Assembly (NCBI RefSeq): GCF_949628265.1
Contig: NC_088787.1
Span: 3,834,501-3,898,500, forward strand
Source of the DNA: Cloeon dipterum
Taxonomy: Eukaryota > Arthropoda > Insecta > Ephemeroptera > Baetidae
Reading direction: 5' to 3'
DNA: 64,000 bases
Under the pieces are notes generated by a model. That model did not search any database, was not told the origin of the DNA, and was given only the letters and a program-made list of their open reading frames with translations. The position numbers were made by a program, and so were the translations under genes. Shown here piece after piece: positions 44,927 to 57,659 of this stretch (positions are counted from its first letter, which is position 1; each line of letters begins with the position of its first letter).

Positions 44927-47432
44927 CACGGCAACTCAAATGGCGCGAATGAGAACGAAACAGCTGCAGTTCGTCAGGTCGTCAGGTGGATTATAGGGTA
45001 AACGAAAAGGAGGAGGAATTGCTGGGAGAAACTGTAGCAAATTTATCAAATTTGAAGGGTCGTATTAAGTTATGAATTTTATATTTATGACTTTGAAATA
45101 AATTATGAAATTTTTTCCCGTTTGTTTTAATTTTAAAAATTTAAATTTTGTTTGTATTTCAGCTCATGATCAATCTCCCACGATAAAAACGCTGCTAGAG
45201 GGCGACTGTAAAATAGAACTAGCTCATTTGTCTCCCTTTGAAAATCAAAAAGCGCGTCGGCGGGAAATTACGTTTGGCGTGACGGTTGGCATTGGCTAAT
45301 TAATTTACCCCCAAGTCGCAAATATTTTTTCTTTGCTGATCTTGATTTAAATTTCTGATCCATGACAACTGTACATCCGCGGCTGGTGATATTTCTTAAT
45401 TAATAAAACTGTCCAGAAACCCTTCCCGCCAGCGCTGTTCTTTCCAGACATGCTTTAAATTCTCTTCTTGCGAGTGGAAACACAAAACAGAAGCCAGAGT
45501 CGAGTCCATTATCAAATCGGCGAAAGAGGGGAAAAAGAAACTATGATAGAAAGAAGGAACTGCAGCTAATATTTTACGTTTCATTCATGCTTTCCCCGCA
45601 GAAAAGAGCGCGAATTGGTGCTCTCAGCAGCAATAAGACCAGCTCCAGTATCAATATCTCGCTTTAATTGATTAAAACGAATAGAGTTGAGATCTAAAAA
45701 GATAATTTTCTTGCCGTCAGATTCTTTTTAAGTTCGGATTTTACAATCTGTAAACTGTTGCCGGCCCTAAAATCACCTCAAAACCTAAATTGTTCTTTTC
45801 TGTTCATTTTCCCAATTAGTTTTGGATTTGCAGTGTCGGTTCTATTTTATAGAAAAATAGACAGTATGGATGAGGTGGTTAGCAGACAGTTCAATTAAAA
45901 TTTATTCGAAACTTAATTAGATGCTTATATTTGTTCACGAAATTTGATATTTAAGCACAAATCGAGCGAAGTAGAATCCTAAGCTCCCCTTTCCCAAAAA
46001 TGTTTTTTACTCGCGTAGAGAAAATTGCTTTTGCGACTAACTGGCAATGAACCTAATAGTTTTATTATATATATATTATTTTAATTTAAACGTCTCCTGA
46101 TTGGAATTATGCATGCAAATGTTAAATAATTAAGCTTGAAAAATAAACATTTAACAGATATGTAGCGGTACATCAGCGCGGTCCTGCTTTTTGTTGGAAG
46201 CCAACTATTGTCGGCAGTTTAAATTATTGTAATTTTGCATTATTGTTTAACAGCAGAAAGTTGATCTTAAAATAAGAATTTTGTTTTCGTCCGTCAGCCA
46301 CACGGTATGCTGACGTGAATCGTTTAATAGAGCAAAACCCGCTTCAAAGGGTTCTTGTACTTGATTAAGTATCCGAGCGGATTACAACTTTGAAAACGCT
46401 CCTCCAACATAACCCGTCATCTGTATTCATCGGTCTTCATCATTTCAACCCACTTCCTACTCCCCAAAGATATTAAACGAATTCGTTCAAATTACATACC
46501 AAGATGGAGAAAATACATGCGTACTAATTATATTTTATTTAGATAAATACAGTTTCACGAATTAATTTCTATGTTTTCAATATTATTTACGCATTGGACA
46601 AAAAGAAGCAGGAGTGTTTTTTTCTAATTAATAAAAATTTTACTTCAAAATCAATTTTAGGCCTTCGTGAAAAAAATGGAGCATTTGCCAGGTAGGCTTA
46701 CTTTGACGGAAGCTATCGATCAATCAGTATTAATGTAACAGAGATAACTGAATGAATCGACGTGGTGGCGCTCAGGGCGCAGGAGGGGGAGGAGGGTTAC
46801 AGTCGAGGAGACACAGCAAAAGAGATGAGAGACGAAGACGGCCCAGCGAAGCAAGCAGTCGAGCCCTATCTTCTCTCCCGTCTCGCAGCCCTGAGCAGCC
46901 AATCATATTGAGAAAGGTAAAATCTCTGATTACAAGCTCTCACCCCTTGCTAAAATGAGATATCCCAAAGAGAAAAGAGAGAAACTATTATACGAGCCTA
47001 ATATGGCCGATCGAATATTAGTACTGGGGTTGGGGGAGACGCGCCACCGTAAATAGGTTGCCGAGGTGGAATAATCTCAGGCTCCCAAGTAGACATCTCA
47101 AGTGGCGATGGCCAAGCTTGGCGCCCCACGAACTCACTTCTCACAGATTAATTTGTATTATATATACATTCCACACTTTTAAGAAAAATAATAATAGCAC
47201 ACTGTTAGATAAAAAACAAAATATGCATTGTACCAGTGTTATTCCTTGATTTTATCAAAAATAATATTAATTTATTCCCCCCAGCACTATTCAAAATTCT
47301 TAAATGTTTAAGATGTTAGTGAAAAATGTCCCAAATTCCTCTAAAAGTTATATAGAGCATTTTTCGGAATTTTCAGCTATTCAACGACCTTCTTCTTACA
47401 ATAGTCATTGCTTCAAAAGGTCTCGCTCAGAA
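44927..47432. other. divergent Z5/Z7 promoter region
   Basis: 45110-45720 is homologous to 53560-54330 and 45900-47430 to 54420-55249, that is, the whole divergent promoter region was duplicated with the genes. At 46755 a GGTGGCGCTCAGGGCGCAGG run followed by a GA-rich tract lies about 680 bp upstream of Z7. No gene in between is supported. Confidence 0.6.
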
Positions 47433-49074
47433 ATGTCGTGCGCGAAGCCACTCTGCGTTTTGTGCGAGCGTCCGACGGCGGACGGCGCTGTCCAGGCTGT
47501 CCACGTGGACAAGGAGAAGCTGCAGACTTGGTTACTGAACATTTGTGGCCCCGAATTTGCCGAGGAAATCGGGGATGAAGACCTCATTTGCTACTTTTGC
47601 ATCTGGCACGCAGAGTGAGTCAATTAAAATGTCATTTTTATCGTTACTATATTTTTTTTATAAAAAGGTTTCTGGCCAAACACGGCTTGGATTTCGAGGC
47701 TGATTCTTGGTGGCCGCAAGATATGGATTATTTGGATGACGCGGCAAAAGAGCTGCGGAAATGTTACTTTGGTAAATTAATTCTATATAGCGTTTAATAA
47801 AGAACATTAACATAATTTTCATTGCTTTTCTAGATGGAAAAATTGAGCAGGGCTGGGTTCAGTTGGAGCAAATTGATGAGTCAGAGAGCGAAGAAGAAGA
47901 AGAAAGAACTGAATCAGAATCTGGAACTGAGCAAAAGCAGAGAAAATGTTTCTACTGCAAGAAGTCAATCAAATTTAGTAGAAACTTGGCTACCCACGTA
48001 AAGAATGCGCACAAAAATGCCATCAGGTGTGAAAAACGAAAATGTGCTACCTATTTTCATACAATTGAGGAAAAAACGGAGCACGTCAAGAAATGTCACG
48101 AGATGCCAAATGAACGAAAAATTATTCAGTGCTGCTTTTGTGAGAAAAAATTCCTTTATCATAATCACTTCCGCAAGCATGTTGGCCATATTCACACTGA
48201 ATTTACGGTGAAATGCACTTTTCGAGGTTGCCTAATTTACTTCAAAACTGATGATGAAATGAAATCCCACTTCGACATAAGTCACAAGAAAAAAGATGAG
48301 GCGAAAGTCCACGAATGCCATCATTGCGGGTATAGAGCAAAGAGAAAAATGAATTTGGAAAGACACATTGCTGCGAAGCATTTGACAAAGACAATCAAGT
48401 GTGAAAAGTGTAACAAATCGTTTTCTTCGACGAATTTGTTGAAGATTCATTACCATCAACATCATTCTTTCAAAATTTGCTCAATATGCAATGCAGAAGT
48501 TACTTCGCAAAAATTCCGCCACCACCTGAAAAAGCAGAAATGCCAGCGCTGCAAAAGCATATTTGACTGCTCAGGGTTATATCAAATGCACTGGGAAACT
48601 TGCAAAGAGACTCAGTTTAAGTGTGAAAAATGCTCGAAAACGTTCCAAATGCGTTCCCTGCTGGATTACCACGTGCGAGGATCACACAGAAACAACTCCT
48701 GGCGTGGTTTGCAATACAAAAATCTCGGCTTCAAATGCAGACCATGCAAAACATACTACAAAAGTGCTAAAGCATTGTCAGATCACCTGAAATACAAACA
48801 CAGCACAGCTAATTTGAAGCAATGCGCGCACTGTCCCAAAAGCTTTACTTATCTCAGCTCTTTGAAACGCCATTTGGCGACGAAACACAATTTGACCAAG
48901 GGTTGTTCTGAATGTGATTTCTGTAAGAAGAGATTTAGCTGGAAAAGTAACCTAACAGAGCATATTCAATTTACCCATTTGAGTCGCGCCCGTGGGAAAT
49001 GCACATTGTGTCGCAAGGAGATGCTCATCAGTAACATGGAAAGACACCTACTTTATGTTCACGATACACAATAA
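47433..49074 (+). CDS. ZAD-like C2H2 zinc-finger protein Z7
   Basis: Exons 47433..47614, 47668..47771, 47834..49074; 508 residues. The start is MSCAKPLCVLC, because upstream in-frame codons (from ATG 47304) are out of frame in the paralog Z8. This plus-strand subfamily differs in having CVLC for CRVC, VHVDKEKLQ, a strongly acidic linker (ESESEEEEERTESESG) before unit 1, and unit 12 spelled CDFCKKRFSWKSNLTEH. The C-terminus is CTLCRKEMLISNMERHLLYVHDTQ. Unit 7 ends HHLKKQKC and unit 8 HWETC, keeping the C2HC variant. All other zinc ligands are present. Introns are 53 and 62 nt. Confidence 0.88.
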
Positions 49075-50554
49075 TCCACTTGCAGTTTCACAGCTTTCAA
49101 AAATGTACTTGTTGTAATTAAATCCGAAATTTATTTTGTAATTGATTTGAATTAAAAACTATCAAATTTTTTTACTGTGTTTGGCATGCAACTTTTATAT
49201 CATTAGTATTTTTGACAAAAGGCATAACCAAAGAACAGTTGTTATAAAGCGTCTTTCATTTCATCACCATCAAAATAAACAAATTGAAATTAATAGTTAT
49301 GAAAATGACTGTTCAAATAACGCTCAACAATGTCATGCTGGTTGTTTAATTTTGAATTTTAAAACTTTTGTTATAAGTTATTAAATTAAATTTAGTGAAA
49401 CAAAATTACCTTATTTTTATTTAGCTTGGAGCCTTTTGATTTCTAATTGTAAGCGTTATCTTACCAAGAAAACGGCCAGCAAGATTCAAAACTGTTTTTT
49501 AAGGTTTTGCTACGTAGTGGTGCTTAACGCTAATTAGAAAATTTAAATGATGCGAGGGGGCCGCCGCCCATTCCGTTGCTCTCGCTGCTTCCGCAGGGTT
49601 TCCTCCTCAGCCTGTGCCCAACCTGCTTCTTCTGCTGCTCTCGTGGCTTACAATTAGTAGTTTAAAATGTGTAACCTGACACGCCCAACAACCCAAAGCC
49701 ATCGTATCCTCAGTCCTAGCCTGAAATCAACGCTGAGATGCTAATTAAACTATTCTCAGGTAAAGGATTATTGGAACAAATTTAAATCGAGGGTTAAAAT
49801 TAACTGACCTCCACTTTTACTGTTTGAAACAATTTATGGAGAATGGGATTGAAATCAAATAATTATAAAGTATTTTTGGCTCTTTGAAGGAGATGATTTT
49901 TTATTTAAATATAAATCGCAGATATTTATAACTTCGAGCTACCACCATTATTAGAGCATAGCAATCAGCTTTGCATTTTTAGTCCTAAATAAAACTTAAA
50001 GCGACAAAATTGACACATTTTTAAGTTGTTTTTTGTGTCTCAAAAAATAGTGAATCCCTATTGAAAATGCAGTTAAATCTAACAAACAATTTAAGGAATT
50101 TAGAGCATTCTTTTGAAATCCTTAATTTTTCTTCTTTCTCGCAACAGTTTGAATTTTATTAATATTCATTTTTTGACGTAAAACCACAAATCACTGGTTC
50201 TTTTTCCAAATTTCAAAGTTACCATAAAATCTTATTTAAAGTCAATAAAATTTTTTTAAGTTTTTTCAAACAAATTGATTGGTTAGTAATTTATTTCTGA
50301 TCTACTAACCATTTTATAATCGCATGCAGGACAATTATTGGGTCTTTATATTATTATTAAATTTTAAAAATTAAAATTTTGACGTTATTAATTTACAGGA
50401 AAATATGTCTGAATTTCTTAAAAATATTGCTCATTTTCAATAGTGTCTGACAATGAGTTCGTTAGGAAGTCAGGATCAATTTTGTTGAAAATTTGCGCGC
50501 AATCTTCGCCCTAAAAAGAAGTTTCCTCTTTCTGCCTGAGAATGCGATTCATTC

Positions 50555-50690
50555 GTTCATTCATAGATGTCCTTCTTCCTCCTCCAATCCATTCGTGGCC
50601 GATGACGACAATCGGGTAACGTGCAACCTTTGTAGCGGGTTGCATAAGCTGCTCTTTTTCCAGGCGGCAAAAGAAACCTATTTCTTTTTC
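50555..50690 (+). promoter_or_regulatory. TGACGTCA block, copy 5 (degenerate)
   Basis: The palindrome is changed to TGACGACA (50603-50610). Flanking GCGGGTTGCATAAGCTGCTC and CAGGCGGCAAAA are kept. Here it lies between convergent genes, away from any start. Confidence 0.4.
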
Positions 50691-51576
50691 AATACATATT
50701 TTAGTCAGTCAATAATCGTTCATTTGAATATATTCACGCAAATTCTCAACCCGTAAATATGTTCTCCTATAAAAATTAATCTACAGGTTTCGAAATTAGA
50801 ACCAATCAGTGCTCTCGGATAAAGTCCAAACATGCAAACTCAATAACGCGTCGGGAATAAACATTTTAATAAATGATAAGAAACAAGCTGAACTAGCTTC
50901 AAATAAATATTTCAATTTAATTCTAAAGAGAGTTTTTTTGTTATGCAAAGAAGTCAGGGGCATACGCCAATTGCTTTCATGCTGATAGACAGGCGTTGTC
51001 AACGCACACACAATAAATAGTAAATATCAAAAATGCTTGGAAGCCACCTCCTCAAATTCGGATTTAGACGTTGAGCCACACACCGATTCAAAATTGCGCG
51101 GCTGAAGCCTCTATTGAGATTCAAGCTACCTCCTTCTGACCCATAGTTCCTTAAAAACCCTAAAGATGGCACTGAAAAGAAAACATGGCTCAGGTGCTTT
51201 GTAATAATCAGCTGTCTCTTTGCCGCCAAATGTGAACTTTAAACAAAAAGTGTCCAATATCAATAAGATGCACGCGGTTATGTTTGACAAGAGACTAAGG
51301 AAAATGCTAAAAATTTACATGCTATCGACTAATAAAGGATGGGTTATTATTAAGTTAATTAAAACGTTTTGCATTTTCCCTCTACCACGATTTATTGGAA
51401 AGTAAATTACAAAGATTGCCGAATTAACGCATATAACTACAGACTAAGTTCAAAAGAGGGACAAATGAGAATTGAGCAGAAAATTTGGCTCGTACATCGA
51501 ATATGTCTACATTTACAAACAATTACAGGAATGGAAAACAAGAATACCATTAGCTGAATCCAATAAAGATATATAC

Positions 51577-51608
51577 ATAATCATAAATAAATAAATACAT
51601 AAATAAAT
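51577..51608. repeat. AAAT microsatellite
   Basis: Imperfect AAAT/ACAT repeats in the Z6 3' flank. Confidence 0.8.
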
Positions 51609-51680
51609 GTCATCCAAATCAACTCTCAAAAGATATTCTAACAGATGAGCCTTATACTCTTACCAACTAACGGACATTTC

Positions 51681-53359
51681 TCACGCACCTCTGATGCCAT
51701 GAATCGTTAATAAATGGGTTTTCATCGACTTTTCTCCCATTGATTTTCCACGCACCTTGCACAACTTCAGATTTTTTATCAGTAAATGTGCATTTCTTTT
51801 GTGGGAAGCCAGAAAATATGAAGAAACAAACTTCTTCTGGCACTCACCGCATTCGAATTTGCGTTCAATCAAATTGTGTTCAACAGCCAAGTGGTTTTTC
51901 AAACGTAAAACAATAGTGAAGCTTTTTGGACAGTGCGCACAATGCTTCAAATTCAGTTTCTTGTGGATGTGATTCATGTGGATTTTCAGTTGTTTTCCAT
52001 TTTTGTAGTACCTTTTGCAAGGCTCGCACGTGAATCCAAAAGTTTTGTACTTCAAACCACGCCAGGAATTGTTTCTGTGTTTCCTTTTCACGTGGTACTC
52101 CAACAGAGCAAGAAATTTAAATGCCTGTGGGCACTTGTCACATTTGAAAAGGGTTGTTTTGCATTTTTTCAAGTGCGATTGGTACAAACCTGAGCATTCA
52201 AATTCATTCTTGCAGCGCGCGCAGTTCAGTCTTTTCAAATGACAACTCATATATCCAACAGTAACATTTGAATTGCAAATTGAGCACACGCGAACCTTGT
52301 GATTCTGTCTTACATGTCTTTCCAGATGCTGCTTGGTAGAAAACATTTTGTGACATTTTTCGCACTTGATTGTCTTTGGAAAATGCAAACGAGAAACGTG
52401 AAGCGACAATTCCCGTTTCGATTTAGATTTGTACTCGCAATAATGGCAGTTGAAGGCTTTTGCTTCGTCTTCTTTCCTGTGAACAGCATCCAAGTGAACC
52501 CTCATTTCACGTTCAGATTTGAAATAAGAAAGGCAGCCAAAGAAGTTGCATTTAACGCGATACTCGGCATGAAGACGACGAATGTGCTTTCTGATGTGTG
52601 AGGATTGCCGAAATTCTTTATCGCAAAAGTTGCACTTGAACAATTTCTTTGCTTTGGACTTTTCATGCACTTGCTTGGTGTGTTTCTCCTTTTCCTCGAC
52701 AGTGTGGAAATATGTGGCACAATTACGATTATCACACCTGATGACATTCTTGTGCATATTTATCATGTGACCTCTAATATCTGCGACCATTTTTACACAG
52801 TAGAAACATTTCTTCCCGCTCTTTCCACCATCAGTCTTTGCCTCGTTCTCTCCATTTTCTTCCGTCTCAATTCTCGGCAATTCAATTATCTCCAGCTGCA
52901 CCCAGCACTGCTCTGCTTTTCCTTCTGTAACGAAACCATAATTTTTTTAAATTAGACATATTGATTCATGAAAAAAAACATTAAAACATTTTTGTTCTAT
53001 GCATTTAAATACAAGAAAAAAATTTACCAAAATAGATTTTGCGTAATTCCTTTAGGGCGCCGTCCAGCTGGAAATTTGGTGGCCACCAAGCAAGATTATC
53101 AAATTCAGGTAGTTGTCTGGCCAGAAACCTGGCGAAAATGTTAATTTGGGGAAACATAATCGCGTTTCAAAACTCACTCAGCGTGCAAGATGCAGAAACT
53201 GCAAATCAGATCTTCGTCCTCGATTTCCTCAGCAAATTCATTGCCACAAACATTTAGGAGCCAAGTCTGCAGCTTTTCCTTGTCCAATTGGACAGCCTGG
53301 ATAGCGCCATCCGCCGTCGGACGCTCGCAAACGCGGCAGAGCGGCTTCACCAGCGGCAT
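51681..53359 (-). CDS. ZAD-like C2H2 zinc-finger protein Z6, last finger damaged
   Basis: Exons 53359..53178, 53128..53028, 52924..51681; 508 residues. Exon 2 is one codon shorter than in all paralogs and the most diverged (FLARQLPEFDNLAWWPPNFQLDGALKELRKIYF). Exon 1 ends CSFCILHAE where the others have CIWHAE. In unit 13 the second Cys is Arg (CKVRGKSMGEKSMKTHLLTIH), so that finger cannot bind zinc normally. Other units are complete: unit 3 helix RQSSHIRKH, unit 6 STKQHLERH, unit 9 KFLALLEYH. It pairs divergently with Z8, copying the Z5/Z7 arrangement. Confidence 0.87.
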
Positions 53360-55249
53360 CACGGCAACTCGAAATGGCGCGAATGAGATATCGAAACAGC
53401 TGCAGTTAGTCAGGGTCGTCAGGTGGATTATAGGGTAAACGAAAGGGAGAAGTAAACGCTTATAGAAACTTAAACAAATGAATTGTTTTGAAAGGATAAA
53501 ACTGAAAATTGAAACAAATTATTATCAATTTTTGTATTACTGTCAAATAGTTATAATATGAATTAAAAATTTTATTTTCAGTAACTGCATTAGTATTTCA
53601 GTTAATTCAACTCCAGATAAATCTCTCATACTAAATATAGAGTGGCAGGGGTAGAAGCAACAGTACTCTCCCACTCTCTCTTTTCACCCTTTGAAACTCA
53701 ATGGCGCGTCGTCGGGAAACTGATGGGCCACGACGGTTACCGAATTAGCTCGCAATTCGCAAATCTCACTCAACTTCTTTATTTTTTAACGACCTTGATT
53801 GAAATTTCCGATGCATGAGAATAGTGCATCCACGGCTGGTGACAATATTAATAATAAAAACTATAGCAACTAGCAAATATAGAGCTTGTCAACGCTCATT
53901 TCCAGAATCATACTTTCAGCCTCTGCGCCGACTCTTTTCAATGGCGGTGTCCCACGTGCATTTAATACTTTTCCTGCGAGTCGGAACACAAAAGAAAAAC
54001 CACAGCCGAGTGCGCTCTGCCGCGTGGAAATCAATTAACTGCAGATTCAATCTGGACGATGGCGAAAGAGGAAGAAAGACCCGTTCTGTGAGAGAGCTTC
54101 TAAACATATTAATGTATGTATTTCAGTGTTGCTTTCATTAACCCGCAGGAAAATGTGCGAATCGATACTTTCAGCAGCCCAAGGCTACCGCAAAACACCT
54201 ACGCCAGAAACAATATCTCGCATCAATTGAGTAAAACGAAACTGAGATCTAAAAAGACGACTATTTTGGCTGTCAGATTCGTATTTGGCTCAAATTTGAT
54301 AGGAAGAAAAGAAACTTGTAATAAATTTTATTTAGTAAGATAGTGCAGATTTACAAATAATTAATTCCTATTAATTATTGTTTTAAATATATATTACGAA
54401 TTGATGAAAATAAAGTCTTTAGCAGAAGGGTTTTCTATTTATTAAATGAATTAATTCGAAAGATTTTTTGGTAAATTGAAATTAATTAAAAATCAAAACA
54501 TTTATCAGGGTAGATTTACCCTGACGGAAGCAATTGATCGATCAATGTTACTTATACCGATTTCTGAATGAATCGATTTGGTGTCGTTCAGGGTGAAGGA
54601 GGGGGTAAATTCAGAGTTAACAGCTGTTAGCTAGTCGAGGATTAACAGGGGACGGCGGACGAGACGAAACTCGAACACGGACCACCGGCGGAAGCAGTTG
54701 AGGCCTCTTCTCTCTCGCCCCTCTTGCAGCCCTGATTGTAGCAGACCGGCACCCAAAAAACATAAATAAGGTATTTCACTGATTCCCTTCTCGCAAACTT
54801 TGTCCAAAATGAAGCATGCCAAGAAGGAAGAGAGAAACTATACGTATTTTAAGAGTTCAATATAATAGCCGAACGAATTATTACACGGAGGAGACACGTA
54901 ACAAGGGCCCCGACGGCCAATGCGGTGATGACGACAGCCGGGAGCCCCACGAACTAAACTCTCACAGACTCATTTGAATTGTAAATAACTAAAACTATAA
55001 AGAAAAGTAATCAATTTAATATTGTTATAATTGACATAGAGGAATCTTCCCGATTTTATCAGTGTAAAAATATTCCTTTATTTCATCTACATTCTTATGG
55101 TGCCACACAATTTAAATTCTTTAAATGTTTGACATGTTAGAGAAAAATATCCCGAATTCCTCTAAATTAGAAAGCGCATTTTCGTGCAGTTCAACGACCC
55201 TTCTTCTTCTCTTTACAATTCTCATTGCTTCAAAGGTTCTCTCTCGGAA
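53360..55249. other. divergent Z6/Z8 promoter region
   Basis: Homologous to 44927-47432, somewhat shorter. Contains CAGCTGCAG near the Z6 start and a GAATCGATTTGGTGTCGTTC run near 54570. Open frames inside are not conserved with the other copy. Confidence 0.55.
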
Positions 55250-56883
55250 ATGTCGTCCGCGAGGCCACTCTGCGTTTTGTGCGAGCGTCCGACGGCGGAC
55301 GGCGCTGTCCAGGCTGTCCACGTGGACAAGGAGAAGCTGCAGACTTGGTTACTGAACTTTTGTGGTAACGAATTTGCCGAGGAAATCGAGGATGAAGATC
55401 TGATTTGCTACTTTTGCATCTGGCATGCAGAGTGAGTTAATTAAAATGCTCATTTTAATTATCGTTTCTTTATTCTTTTTATAAAAAGGTTTCTGGCCAA
55501 ACATGACTTGGATTTCGAGGCTGATTCTTGGTGGCCTCAGAATTTGGATTATTTGGACGACGCGGCAAAAGAGCTGCGGAAAAGTTATTTTGGTAAAATT
55601 AATCAAAAATGAATTTAATAAAGAACATTTACATCACTTTTATTGCTTTTCTAGATGGAAAAGTTGAGCAGAGCTGGGTTCAGTTGGAGGAAATTGAGCA
55701 GTCAGAGAGCGAAGAAACTGAATCAGAATCTGGAACTGAGCAAAAGAAGAGAAAATGTTTCTACTGCATGAAGTCATACAGATATAGTAGTGCCTTGGTT
55801 TACCACGTAAAGAACGCGCACAAAAATGCCATCAGGTGTGAAAAACTAAGCTGTGCCACCTATTTTCACACATTTGAAGAAAGAACAGAGCATGTCAAGA
55901 ATTTCCACGAGATTGCGAAGGAACGAAAAATTATTCAGTGTTATTTTTGTGAGAAGAAATTCCTTCACAATAGTCACTTCCACGAGCATGTTCGTCGTGT
56001 TCACTCTGAATTTCCAGTCAATTGCACTTTCCAAGGTTGCCTAATTTACTTCAAAACTGTTAATGAAATGAAATCTCACTTCGACTCAACTCACAAGGAG
56101 AAAGACGAGGCCAAAAAACACGAGTGCAATTATTGTGGGCATAGAGCAAAGCTAAAAAGACATTTGGAAAATCACATTGCTGCGAAGCATTTGCCAAAGA
56201 AAATCAAGTGTGAAAAGTGCAACAGATCTTTCTCTGCGATGAAATTGCTAAAGATTCATGACCGTCAAGATCATTCGTTCAAAATTTGCTCAATATGCAA
56301 TGCAGAAGTTACTTTGCAAAGATTCAGTTCCCACCTGAAAAAGCAGAAATGCCGGCGCTGCAAAAGCATATTTGGCTGCTCAGGGTTATATCAAACGCAC
56401 AGGGAAACTTGCAAGGAAACTCTGTTTAAGTGTGAAATATGTGCAAAGACGTTCCAAATGCTTTCCCTGCTGAATTACCACGTGAGAAGATCACACAGAA
56501 ACAATTCCTGGCATGGTTCGCAATACAAGAATCTCGACTTCAAATGTATGCCATGCAAATGTTACTACAAAAGTGCTCGAACCTTGAAAATTCACTTAAA
56601 AAATAAACACATCGCAGCAAATTTGAAGCAATGCGCGCACTGTCCCAAACGCTTTACTTATCTCAGCTCTTTGAAACGCCATTTGGCGACGAAACACAAT
56701 TTGGCCAAGGGTTGTTTTGAATGTGATTTCTGTAAGAAGAGATTTAGCTGGAAAAGTAGCCTAACAGAGCATATTCAATTTACCCATTTGAGTCGCGCCC
56801 GTGGGAAATGCACATTGTGTCGCAAGGAAATGCTCATCAGTAACATGGAAAGACACCTACTTTATGTTCACGATACACAATAA
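55250..56883 (+). CDS. ZAD-like C2H2 zinc-finger protein Z8
   Basis: Exons 55250..55431, 55489..55592, 55655..56883; 504 residues. The start MSSARPLCVLC aligns with Z7. The acidic linker is four residues shorter (EQSESEETESESG). Fingers 1-10 differ from Z7 at many helix positions (RYSSALVYH, HNSHFHEH, SARTLKIH), while the last about 75 residues and the 3' flank are nearly identical. That abrupt change suggests gene conversion of the 3' part. Unit 10 has CMPCKCYYKS with an extra Cys after the pair. Stop TAA at 56881-56883. Confidence 0.88.
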
Positions 56884-57224
56884 TCCACTTCCAGCTTCAT
56901 AGCTTTCAAAAATGTACACGTTGTAATTAAATCCGAAATTTATTTTGTAATTGCTTTGAATTAAAAACTTTATCAAATTGATTTAGATTTACTGTGTTTG
57001 GTTTGCATCTTTCATATCACCAGAGTTGCTGACAAAATGTATGCAACCGGCTTGACAGAAGCGCCTCTCAGGTTGCATAACCAGAGAACAGTTTTTACAA
57101 AGCGCGTTCCACGCGCATGGCATGCAAGGAGGATAAGGAAAAGCTTATTTTCTTAATCATCACATCCGAATCTGCACCGTCTTTCCAGAACACCTCCTTT
57201 TTATAACTGGAAATGTCATTCGTT

Positions 57225-57345
57225 CATTGGTGGCGCTGTCGGCCTTCTTCCTCCTCCTCCCCCTCCTTCAATTGTGTGCCACTGACGTCACTCGATTCGC
57301 GTGCCTCTTTAGTTGCAGGTTGCATAACCTGCTCTTGCTACGCAG
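57225..57345 (+). promoter_or_regulatory. TGACGTCA block, copy 6
   Basis: TGACGTCA at 57283-57290, preceded by GGTGGCGCTGTCGGCCTTC and a CTCC-rich run, followed by TTGCAGGTTGCATAACCTGCTC. About 340 bp beyond the Z8 stop. Confidence 0.45.
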
Positions 57346-57659
57346 TGGCGGAAATATAAACTGTTTCTATCATTTTTGGAATATTTCACGCCGTTGTTGG
57401 TTAATCAAATTTTATTCCAAACAATTTATTAGAAAGTAAAAGCTACAGGTTGCATATTATTCATCGTTTTGGATAATCGGATAAAAAAAATGGAAATTTG
57501 TTTATTCATCTCATATTGCTGAAAAATGCTTGTCCGTTCATGCTTTACCAAAGGTTTCATATTAGAATAAATTTAAATTATAATCGTTGGAAAGGAAAGT
57601 ACATATAATATATAAATTTCACCCCCGCAAATCAACAATATTTTTAAAAAAGAGCACTG

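Larger units (their letters stand above)
49075..51680. other. Z7-Z6 spacer (convergent 3' ends)
   Basis: The first 90 bp match the Z8 3' flank. 49550-49660 is a GC-rich island (GGGGGCCGCCGCCC, CTGCTTCTTCTGCTGCTC) without an open frame of note. 51205-51365 is the type II flank, and AATAAA on minus at 51396..51391 serves Z6. No gene seen. Confidence 0.5.

Noticed and set aside
47304-47432. in-frame upstream ATG of Z7 (MFKMLVKNVPN start)
   Set aside because: The homologous stretch before Z8 is in another frame, so the conserved start at 47433 is preferred.
54571-54640. possible seventh copy of the TGACGTCA block upstream of Z8
   Set aside because: Shares only GTCGTTC-like and GA-rich text with 46755; no TGACGTCA and no GCGGGTTGCATAA.
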